DNA of 17,672 nt from NCBI GenBank assembly GCA_043816955.1, contig JBDRHL010000219.1, forward strand, positions 1 to 17,672, read 5' to 3'. Every line of letters begins with the position of its first letter. Position 1 is the first letter of the stretch. Below, in pieces: positions 1-6,831 of this stretch. The position numbers and the translations under genes are program-made. Origin of the DNA: JBDRHL01 sp043816955 (GTDB taxonomy: Bacteria > Planctomycetota > Phycisphaerae > Sedimentisphaerales > CAYZTY01). The notes beneath the pieces are model-generated. The model was given only the letters and a program-made list of their open reading frames with translations. It searched no databases and was not told the DNA's origin.

Positions 1-903
1 GGGATTATGGAACATATTGAAGAAGCTGGTGTCCATTCCGGTGATAGTGCCTGCAGTTTACCACCAGTTTCGATACCACCAAAGATACTGGCTGAGATTA
101 AGAGGCAGACAAAACTTTTAGCACTTGAATTAAAAGTTAAAGGTCTGATGAACATCCAGTTTGCTGTAAAAGATAATGAAATTTATATACTTGAAGTCAA
201 CCCACGTGCATCCCGAACAATCCCGTTTGTCAGCAAAGCGATTGGTATTCCTTTAGCTAAGCTTGCAACAAAAGTAATGGCAGGAATGACTTTGGAAGAA
301 TTGAACTTCACTAAGGAAATTCACCCAAAGCATTTCTCCGTCAAAGAGGCAGTATTTCCATTCTTAAAGTTCCCCGGCATAGATACATTGCTTGGCCCGG
401 AAATGCTATCTACCGGTGAAGTTATGGGTTTATCAGATGATTTTGCAATTGCTTTTGCAAAATCTCAGTTAGCTGCCGGCAACAGTCTACCTATGAGCGG
501 CAATGTCCTTTTTAGTGTCAGGGATGACGATAAGAAAAAAGCTGTTGGGCTTGCAGGTGCATTACAACAAATGGGCTTTAAGATTGTCGCAACTAAAGGT
601 ACGTGTATTGAGTTTATCAATAACAATATACCATCTGAGTTTGTACTGAAAATGAGCGAGGGCAGGCCAAATATAGTTGACTGGATAATAAATGGAAAAA
701 TCAATCTTATCATAAATACTACGATAGGTGCTCAATCGATTAAGGATTCTTTCTCGATAAGAAGGACTGCCCTTGATAAACAAATTCCGTATGTAACAAC
801 AATAAGAGGTGCGGCAGCAGTGGTAAAAGCCATCTCTGCGATGAAAGAAAAGAAATTAAGCGTAAAACCAATTCAGCATTATTACAGTCAGGAGCAAAAT
901 TGA
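1..903 (+). CDS. carB: carbamoyl-phosphate synthase large subunit, C-terminal part (5' end outside window)
   Basis: CarB makes carbamoyl phosphate from bicarbonate, two ATP and ammonia channelled from CarA, feeding pyrimidine and arginine synthesis in the cytosol. The frame is open from base 1, so this is the last 300 codons of a protein that is normally about 1,070 residues. The visible part starts in the second ATP-grasp half: MEHIEEAGVHSGDSA, then the metal/ATP-binding EVNPRASRT strand. It continues through KFPGIDTLLGPEMLSTGEVMG and ends in the MGS-like allosteric domain (from about visible residue 165; EGRPNI, then INTTIGAQSIKDSFSIRRTA), which in known enzymes binds effectors such as UMP or ornithine. 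The ATG at position 7 is an internal Met, not the start. The stop TGA overlaps the carA start by 4 nt, suggesting translational coupling. The carB-then-carA order is the reverse of E. coli. Identity is certain from motif content. Confidence 0.97.
   Translation, partial: GIMEHIEEAGVHSGDSACSLPPVSIPPKILAEIKRQTKLLALELKVKGLMNIQFAVKDNEIYILEVNPRASRTIPFVSKAIGIPLAKLATKVMAGMTLEELNFTKEIHPKHFSVKEAVFPFLKFPGIDTLLGPEMLSTGEVMGLSDDFAIAFAKSQLAAGNSLPMSGNVLFSVRDDDKKKAVGLAGALQQMGFKIVATKGTCIEFINNNIPSEFVLKMSEGRPNIVDWIINGKINLIINTTIGAQSIKDSFSIRRTALDKQIPYVTTIRGAAAVVKAISAMKEKKLSVKPIQHYYSQEQN
890..894 (+). promoter_or_regulatory. ribosome binding site of carA (decides a TTG start)
   Basis: AGGAG lies 5 nt before a TTG codon at 900-902, inside the end of carB. 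No ATG is available at the place where CarA homologues begin (MKAILLLEDG), so this site and the TTG mark the start. The arrangement TTGA (start 900-902, carB stop 901-903) suggests that ribosomes finishing carB re-initiate on carA. Confidence 0.75.
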
Positions 904-2012
904 AAGCCATTTTATTACTTGAAGATGGTACAGTTTTTGAGGGTACTTCTTTTGGAGCCAAAGGCCAGAAGTGCGGAGAAGGTGTGTTTAACACAAGCAT
1001 GACCGGCTACCAGGAAATACTGACCGATCCGTCTTACAACGAACAGATAATAATAATGACATATCCGTTGATCGGCAATTATGGCACTAACAAATGTGAT
1101 TGGGAATCAGGGAAAGTTTTTGCAAGCGGTTTTATCGTCAAAGAAAACTGCTCGTACCCAAGCAATTGGCGAAATAAGGATTCCCTGAATGATTATTTAG
1201 AAGCTAACAACATAATAGGGCTCGAAGGCATAGATACAAGAAAGCTCGTAAAACATATCCGCACGCAAGGTGCAATGAAAGGAATTATTTCCTCAACCGA
1301 TCTTGATATCAGCAATCTAAAAAAGAAGCTGGAAAGTTATCCTGGTCTTGTTGGAAGGGACATAGTCAAAGATGTTTCCGTCAAAAAAACATACTGCTGG
1401 GACAAGCCTGTAGTTGATATATTAAACCCAAATGAACAAAAGCCCGAAAAAAAACATAAGGTCGTCGCTTTCGATTTCGGCATAAAACACAATATACTCA
1501 GGCTGCTTTGCTCACACGGCTGTGATGTTAAGGTCGTACCCGCTGCTGCTTCCGCTGAGGAAGTTCTCAGCCAAAAACCGGACGGTGTGTTTTTAAGTAA
1601 CGGCCCGGGCGATCCTGCTCCTGTAACCTATGCCGTTGAAACAGTAAAAAGTCTTCTTGGTAAAGTGCCTATTTTCGGGATATGTCTCGGCCATCAAATT
1701 CTTTCATTAGCACTTGGAGGCAAAACCTATAAGTTGAAATTTGGCCACAGAGGAGCAAATCACCCCGTAAAAAACCTGCAAACCGGAAAAATCGAAATTA
1801 CCAGCCAGAATCATGGTTTCTGTGTTGACATGGACTCACTCAAGAACAAGGACATAGAGTTAACTCATATGAACTTAAATGATAACACTGTTGAAGGCAT
1901 TCGATGTAAAGAACTTCGTGCTTTTTCCGTCCAGTACCACCCCGAAGCCTCGCCCGGCCCACGTGACTCAAGCTACCTTTTTGATATCTTTATTGAATTG
2001 ATGGGTAAATGA
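900..2012 (+). CDS. carA: carbamoyl-phosphate synthase small (glutaminase) subunit
   Basis: CarA hydrolyses glutamine and passes ammonia through a tunnel to CarB. The 370-residue length is normal for the family. The N-terminal CPSase small-chain domain (about 1-145) carries LEDGTVFEG and TGYQEILTDPSY. The C-terminal class I glutamine amidotransferase domain (about 185-370) has SNGPGDP (233-239), the nucleophile elbow GICLGHQ with Cys262, and the HPE motif with His347 and Glu349, so the Cys-His-Glu triad is complete. The start is TTG with a good Shine-Dalgarno sequence. hisH follows after 13 nt. It is the first of five glutaminase-bearing genes in this run. Nothing in the sequence suggests loss of function. 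Confidence 0.97.
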   Translation: MKAILLLEDGTVFEGTSFGAKGQKCGEGVFNTSMTGYQEILTDPSYNEQIIIMTYPLIGNYGTNKCDWESGKVFASGFIVKENCSYPSNWRNKDSLNDYLEANNIIGLEGIDTRKLVKHIRTQGAMKGIISSTDLDISNLKKKLESYPGLVGRDIVKDVSVKKTYCWDKPVVDILNPNEQKPEKKHKVVAFDFGIKHNILRLLCSHGCDVKVVPAAASAEEVLSQKPDGVFLSNGPGDPAPVTYAVETVKSLLGKVPIFGICLGHQILSLALGGKTYKLKFGHRGANHPVKNLQTGKIEITSQNHGFCVDMDSLKNKDIELTHMNLNDNTVEGIRCKELRAFSVQYHPEASPGPRDSSYLFDIFIELMGK

Positions 2013-2025
2013 CTTTTGGTGAACT

Positions 2026-2643
2026 ATGATTGTTGTTATTGATTACAATGTGGGCAATATCAGAAGTGTCTGTAATGCCTTTCGCTATATTGGCTGTGAG
2101 GTAAAGTTAAGCCGTGAATTTGAAGATATCAACACGGCCAGCGGCCTTGTGCTTCCCGGTGTAGCAGCATTCGGCTATGCCGTTAGTGCCTTGGGGGCGT
2201 TAGATAAGCAGATCAAAGAGATTGCACTCGGCGGTAAACCGTTATTAGGTATATGCGTAGGCTACCAGATGCTTTTCGAAATAAGTACCGAACACGATGA
2301 ACATAAAGGCCTTGGATTGATTCAAGGCAGTGTTATCCCAATCCCCCCAGGCAGAAAAGTTCCGCATATGGGATGGAATTCGGTCAGAATTCCTGAAGAT
2401 ATGGATTTACTGGCCGGTTTGGGAAAACAGAAAAATTTTTACTTTGCACATTCTTATTATGCTGATGTTAGCGATAGTGATGCCAGGACTGCTTATACTG
2501 ACTATGGTTTTGACTTGCCTGCATCAGTTCAGAAAGCAAACATATATGGAACCCAGTTTCATCCCGAAAAAAGCGGCCAGGCGGGCTTAAAAATCCTGAG
2601 AAACTTTGCACAGATTTGTGAAAGGTATACCGGTAAATGCTGA
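2026..2643 (+). CDS. hisH: imidazole glycerol phosphate synthase, glutaminase subunit
   Basis: HisH forms a heterodimer with HisF; it releases ammonia from glutamine, which HisF uses to make imidazole glycerol phosphate (histidine path) and AICAR (purine path). At 205 residues it has the usual size. It is a class I glutamine amidotransferase: IDYNVGNIRSV at the N-terminus, nucleophile elbow GICVGYQ with Cys77, conserved HMGWN (114-118), and His179/Glu181 in FHPEKS. The oxyanion strand reads PGVA (44-47) where I remember PGVG as the family norm, and the elbow has V-G-Y where L-G-M is common. The end overlaps hisF by 7 nt (ATGCTGA), fitting a 1:1 complex made by coupled translation. No other histidine genes are in view, so only this ammonia-transfer step was recruited here. 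Confidence 0.96.
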   Translation: MIVVIDYNVGNIRSVCNAFRYIGCEVKLSREFEDINTASGLVLPGVAAFGYAVSALGALDKQIKEIALGGKPLLGICVGYQMLFEISTEHDEHKGLGLIQGSVIPIPPGRKVPHMGWNSVRIPEDMDLLAGLGKQKNFYFAHSYYADVSDSDARTAYTDYGFDLPASVQKANIYGTQFHPEKSGQAGLKILRNFAQICERYTGKC

Positions 2644-3401
2644 CAAAAAGAATCATTCCATGTCTTGACGTGAAAGATAACAGGGTGGTCAAAGGTGTCC
2701 ATTTCCTGAATCTCCAAGATGCCGGCGACCCAGTCGAACTTGGTGCAAAATATAGTGACAACGGTGCCGATGAGTTGGTTTTCCTGGATATTACAGCTAC
2801 TATCCGTTCGCGCAAAACAATAGTTGAACTTGTTGAAAAGGTCGCGGAAAACGTTTTTATCCCTTTTACTGTCGGCGGCGGTATACAGACAGTCGAGCAG
2901 ATTGACGAGCTTTTGCGAAGCGGGGCAGAAAAAGTTTCAGTAAATACCGCAGCGGTGGAAAATCCAAACTTGATTGCTGAAGCTGCAAAACGGTTTGGAA
3001 GCCAGTGTGTGGTAGTAGCTATAGATGCAAGAAGATTGGAAAAGAAACAAAACAAATGGAAGGTTTGCGTAAAAGCAGGGACTGAACCAACTGATATCGA
3101 TGTCGTCGAATGGGCAGTAAAAGTTGAAAATTTGGGTGCCGGAGAGATATTATTGACCTCGATGGATGCAGATGGTACCAAGGCTGGCTATGATAATCAA
3201 CTGAACCGGGCGGTTACCAATGCAATCAATATCCCTGTAATCGCATCCGGCGGAGCTGGTAAACTGGAACATTTGTACGATGCTATTGTTGATGGTGGTG
3301 TAGATGCCGTTCTTATGGCCTCCGTTACACACTTCGGAAATTACACCATAAAGCAAATGAAAGAATACCTTGGCAATCGCGGTATCGCGGTAAATCTATA
3401 A
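2637..3401 (+). CDS. hisF: imidazole glycerol phosphate synthase, cyclase subunit
   Basis: HisF is the TIM-barrel cyclase that receives ammonia from HisH and converts PRFAR to imidazole glycerol phosphate plus AICAR. Length (254 residues) is typical. The N-terminus KRIIPCLDV places the catalytic acid Asp11, and VVVAIDARR places the general base Asp130, both at their standard positions. Phosphate-binding loops are visible as TVGGGI (78-83) and ASGGAG near residue 205. The start ATG lies within the last codons of hisH (7-nt overlap). AICAR re-enters purine synthesis, which links this gene biochemically to purF and guaA downstream. glmS begins 29 nt later, with no terminator visible between them. 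Confidence 0.97.
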   Translation: MLTKRIIPCLDVKDNRVVKGVHFLNLQDAGDPVELGAKYSDNGADELVFLDITATIRSRKTIVELVEKVAENVFIPFTVGGGIQTVEQIDELLRSGAEKVSVNTAAVENPNLIAEAAKRFGSQCVVVAIDARRLEKKQNKWKVCVKAGTEPTDIDVVEWAVKVENLGAGEILLTSMDADGTKAGYDNQLNRAVTNAINIPVIASGGAGKLEHLYDAIVDGGVDAVLMASVTHFGNYTIKQMKEYLGNRGIAVNL

Positions 3402-3430
3402 TGGACAGATTGAAAAGAAGGGAAATATAG

Positions 3431-5299
3431 ATGTGTGGAATAGTGGCTTATTTTGGTAAAAAGGCGGCTCAACCAATTCTACTTGAGGGCTTGCGAAGGC
3501 TTGAGTATCGCGGTTACGACTCAGCTGGTATGGCATTATTGAGCAGAAAAAGAATAAAGGTTAAAAAAACCAGTGGCAGAATAACCGCTTTGGAAAAAAT
3601 CCTGGATGAAAAAGATGACTCTGAGACGCTGGGCATAGCCCATACCCGCTGGGCCACTCACGGAGAACCGAACACCATTAATGCACATCCACATCTGGAC
3701 TATACCCGCAAAATTGCAGTTGTTCATAATGGAATTATCGAAAACTACAGCACCTTAAAGACCTGGCTGCAAAATGAGGGTGCAGAATTTGCAAGCCAAA
3801 CCGATACTGAGGTGATAGCAAATTTAATCGGTTATTTTTATGCTAAGGCAGACAACTACGAAAACAGAAAACAATCTGATAGTAAGAACAAATTTGAACG
3901 AGCAGTTCAGCAGGCCCTCCGTGAACTGACCGGAACTTATGGTTTGGCGATAGTCTGTTCGGATTTTCCTGATATGCTTATTGGCGCAAAAAAAGGCAGT
4001 CCTCTTGTTTTAGGCATTGGGGAGAACGAATATATCCTCGCCTCGGATGCCACCGCAATTGTGGAGCACACGAAGCAGGCAATATACCCTGCCGACAACG
4101 AAATGGTTATCATCAATTCAAAGGGCTTTAATACCAAAACTATCGATAACGTTATGGTCAGCAAAAACCTCAAGCAGATTGAATTTTCACTGGAACAAAT
4201 CGAGCTGAGCGGTTTCCCGCATCATATGCTTAAGGAAATCTTTGAGCAGCCTAAGGTCTTGGCTACCTGCATGGGCGGTCGATTAGACCGCGCAAATAAT
4301 AGGATTAAATTTGGCGGTATAGATTCATGCTCACGAGAATTGACACGAACCAAGCGCTTTATCCTTACAGCATGCGGAACTGCATTCCATGCTGCTCTGG
4401 TCGGAGAATTTCTGTTTGAGTACTTGGCACGAATCCCGACCGAAACCGAGTACGCCAGCGAATTCAGGTATCGCAATCCAATTATTGAGGACGGTACCGT
4501 TGTTATAGCGATAAGCCAATCCGGTGAAACCGCCGATACTCTTGCAGCAGTAGAACAGGCCAAAGAACGCGGCGCATCTGTTTTGGGTCTTGTAAATGTG
4601 GTAGGTTCGTCCATTGCCAGAGCAACTGATGCCGGTATATATCTGCATGTTGGGCCTGAGATAGGGGTTGCCAGTACAAAGGCATTTACGGCACAAATAA
4701 CAGTACTGACAATGCTGGCAATCGAACTGGGCAGAAGAAAACACATCAGTAGCAACGAAGCAAACAAATATATTGAACAGCTTTCGCAGATACCTGACAA
4801 GATCAGCCAGATATTGAAACAATCCGACCATATTAAAGCTATCGCCTCAGCAAATATTGATAAGGACAATTGGCTGTTTTTAGGCAGGGGTTTCAATTAC
4901 CCTGTTGCTCTTGAAGGTGCACTAAAATTAAAGGAAATAAGCTATATCCACGCTGAAGGGCTTCCAGCCGCAGAGATGAAGCATGGTCCTATTGCTTTGA
5001 TTGCTGATAGCATGCCCATAGTTTTTATTGCTACATCTGGGCCGCAGTACGACAAAATTATAGGCAATGTTACCGAAGTTAGGGCACGCGGCGGAAAAAC
5101 TATCATTCTTGCAACCGAAGGTGACAAGAACATAAAACAATATGCCGATTACTTAATTACCGTTCCGGATGTGCCGGAATTTTTACAACCGTTGCTGACC
5201 GTTGTACCGCTGCAATTGCTGGCTTATCACGCTGCTGTGCTGCGTGGACACGATGTGGATAAACCTCGGAACCTTGCAAAAAGTGTTACTGTTGAGTAA
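3431..5299 (+). CDS. glmS: glutamine--fructose-6-phosphate aminotransferase (isomerizing)
   Basis: GlmS makes glucosamine-6-phosphate from fructose-6-phosphate and glutamine, the entry to peptidoglycan and lipopolysaccharide amino sugars. The class II (Ntn) glutaminase domain occupies about 1-240, with Cys2 right after the initiator Met (MCGIVAYFG), RRLEYRGYDSAG, HTRWATHG and HNGIIEN. Two SIS sugar-isomerase domains follow (about 300-430 and 475-610) with TACGTAFHA, ISQSGET (361-367), STKAF and LEGALKLKEISY; the C-terminus DKPRNLAKSVTVE is the family signature. At 622 residues it is slightly longer than the usual 600-610, with extra length around residues 138-155 in the glutaminase domain. 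Start is supported by AAGGGA about 7 nt upstream and by the required Cys2. There is no room for a glmS ribozyme in the 29-nt gap before it. Confidence 0.97.
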   Translation: MCGIVAYFGKKAAQPILLEGLRRLEYRGYDSAGMALLSRKRIKVKKTSGRITALEKILDEKDDSETLGIAHTRWATHGEPNTINAHPHLDYTRKIAVVHNGIIENYSTLKTWLQNEGAEFASQTDTEVIANLIGYFYAKADNYENRKQSDSKNKFERAVQQALRELTGTYGLAIVCSDFPDMLIGAKKGSPLVLGIGENEYILASDATAIVEHTKQAIYPADNEMVIINSKGFNTKTIDNVMVSKNLKQIEFSLEQIELSGFPHHMLKEIFEQPKVLATCMGGRLDRANNRIKFGGIDSCSRELTRTKRFILTACGTAFHAALVGEFLFEYLARIPTETEYASEFRYRNPIIEDGTVVIAISQSGETADTLAAVEQAKERGASVLGLVNVVGSSIARATDAGIYLHVGPEIGVASTKAFTAQITVLTMLAIELGRRKHISSNEANKYIEQLSQIPDKISQILKQSDHIKAIASANIDKDNWLFLGRGFNYPVALEGALKLKEISYIHAEGLPAAEMKHGPIALIADSMPIVFIATSGPQYDKIIGNVTEVRARGGKTIILATEGDKNIKQYADYLITVPDVPEFLQPLLTVVPLQLLAYHAAVLRGHDVDKPRNLAKSVTVE

Positions 5300-5337
5300 T
5301 AGTTAAAATGGTATTTCGATAGTTTAATCAGAGTTTT

Positions 5338-6786
5338 ATGATGCCGGAAAAAAAGGAAAGTTGTGGTCTCTTTGCTATTTTTGGAGACACCGAAGCCGTC
5401 CAAAAAACCTATTTCGGCCTGCATAGTCTTCAGCACCGTGGACAGGAATCAGCAGGAATTGCCTCCAGCAACGGAGAATATATCCAATGCTATAACGGTA
5501 TGGGAACAGTAAGCAGGGTTTTTCGAAGTGGCAAAGGCGTATTAGAGAAATTAGCCAACCCGATAGCTATCGGCCATGTCCGGTATTCGACCACAGGTTC
5601 GAGCAGATTGATAAACAGCCAGCCACTTTTGGCTGAGTATTCCCACGGACAAGTGGCGGTAGCTCATAATGGCAATCTTATAAACGCAGGACTATTGCGG
5701 GATGAATATGAGGCATACGGCAGTATCTTCAAATCCACAAGCGACACCGAAATTATTATACATCTGCTTGCAAAACCGAGCCACATTAGCAGGCCCTATC
5801 CCATGGCACACATCTTGAACCATCTGCAGGGGGCATATTGTCTTTTATTTTTGTTTGCTGACCATATTGAGGCAGCTCGTGACCCTTATGGCATCAGACC
5901 CTTGTGTATAGGGCAAACAGAAAAAGGCTGCTACGTTATCGCCAGTGAAAGCTGTGCTCTGGATGCCATCGATGCCGGCTTCCTTCGAGAGGTAGAACCG
6001 GGTGAAATCGTTCGCATTGATAATAATGGACTGCATAGCAGATTCTTTGTCCAGCGAGGTACTGTAACACCGGCTCACTGCATTTTTGAGCACGTATATT
6101 TCGCCAAGCAAAACTCCCGTATCTTTGGTGAAAACGTACATAAGTTTAGAAAAAAGCTCGGAAGGCAACTCGCAATAGACCATCCTGTTGACGCCGATGT
6201 GGTAATACCTGTGCCGGATTCAGGAACATCAGCGGCAATCGGCTATGCAGAGCAAAGTAAAATACCCTTTGATATGGGTATGGTAAGAAGCCACTATGTA
6301 GGTAGAACATTTATTGCACCGGACCAAAAGTCAAGAGACCTCGGGGTTAAACTCAAACTGGCAATAGTAAAAGAAGCCGTCAATGGCAAGAGGGTCGTAG
6401 TAGTAGACGATTCCGTTGTTCGCGGCACAACCACAAGGGGCAAAATTAGAGCATTGCGGGAAGCAGGAGCAAAGCAGATACATATGCGCGTCAGCTGTCC
6501 GCCAATCAGGTTCCCGTGTTTTTACGGCGTAGACTTTCCAACCAAAGAGGAACTGCTGGCAAATAATCGCTCTCCGGAACAAATCGCAGAGTTTCTTGAG
6601 GTCGATAGTATCGGTTACCAGTTGCTGGAAGGGCTTTTGTCTTGTGCAAGATGTCCCGCCGAGTATTATTGCACTGCCTGTTGGTCAGGCAGATATCCTG
6701 TTCCGGTGGATATCCCGGTAAGTAAATTTGCTATGGAACCTTATCAAATGCATATGTTTGATGGTTACTCTCTGACAGATGAATGA
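5338..6786 (+). CDS. purF: amidophosphoribosyltransferase, iron-sulfur (Bacillus) type
   Basis: PurF catalyses the first committed step of purine synthesis: PRPP plus glutamine gives phosphoribosylamine. The N-terminal class II glutaminase domain has its nucleophile at Cys9, preceded by a short propeptide (MMPEKKES) that must be removed; SLQHRGQESAG and AHNGNL follow. The C-terminal phosphoribosyltransferase domain carries the PRPP loop VVVVDDSVVRGTTT (353-366). Four cysteines match the places that ligate a 4Fe-4S cluster in B. subtilis PurF: Cys248, Cys394, Cys445 and Cys448 (the last two in CTACWSG). Propeptide plus cluster is the oxygen-sensitive form, unlike the E. coli enzyme. Start could be the ATG at 5338 or the adjacent one at 5341; only the propeptide length changes. 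glmS ends 38 nt upstream. Confidence 0.96.
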   Translation: MMPEKKESCGLFAIFGDTEAVQKTYFGLHSLQHRGQESAGIASSNGEYIQCYNGMGTVSRVFRSGKGVLEKLANPIAIGHVRYSTTGSSRLINSQPLLAEYSHGQVAVAHNGNLINAGLLRDEYEAYGSIFKSTSDTEIIIHLLAKPSHISRPYPMAHILNHLQGAYCLLFLFADHIEAARDPYGIRPLCIGQTEKGCYVIASESCALDAIDAGFLREVEPGEIVRIDNNGLHSRFFVQRGTVTPAHCIFEHVYFAKQNSRIFGENVHKFRKKLGRQLAIDHPVDADVVIPVPDSGTSAAIGYAEQSKIPFDMGMVRSHYVGRTFIAPDQKSRDLGVKLKLAIVKEAVNGKRVVVVDDSVVRGTTTRGKIRALREAGAKQIHMRVSCPPIRFPCFYGVDFPTKEELLANNRSPEQIAEFLEVDSIGYQLLEGLLSCARCPAEYYCTACWSGRYPVPVDIPVSKFAMEPYQMHMFDGYSLTDE

Positions 6787-6795
6787 GAACATAAA

Positions 6796-6815
6796 TTACA
6801 AAAGTTATCTTGTAA
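6796..6815 (+). promoter_or_regulatory. inverted repeat in the purF-guaA gap (possible operator or leader hairpin)
   Basis: TTACAA (6796-6801) and TTGTAA (6810-6815) form a perfect 6-bp inverted repeat with an 8-nt spacer, ending 5 nt before the guaA Shine-Dalgarno sequence. It could be a binding site or a weak hairpin affecting guaA. I do not recognise it as a known operator, and a short AT-rich repeat can occur by chance. Confidence 0.25.
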
Positions 6816-6831
6816 AACATGGAGGTTTTTT

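Noticed and set aside
2468..3181. Long minus-strand open frame (237 codons) opposite hisH/hisF
   Set aside because: It lies antisense to two certain genes, its product is Ser/Thr/Phe-rich without recognisable motifs, and it has no support as a gene.
3402..3430. glmS ribozyme/riboswitch upstream of glmS
   Set aside because: Only 29 nt separate hisF and glmS, far too short for the ribozyme, and no such core is seen.
4222..4896. Long minus-strand open frame (224 codons) opposite glmS
   Set aside because: Antisense shadow of the glmS isomerase region with no domain-like pattern.
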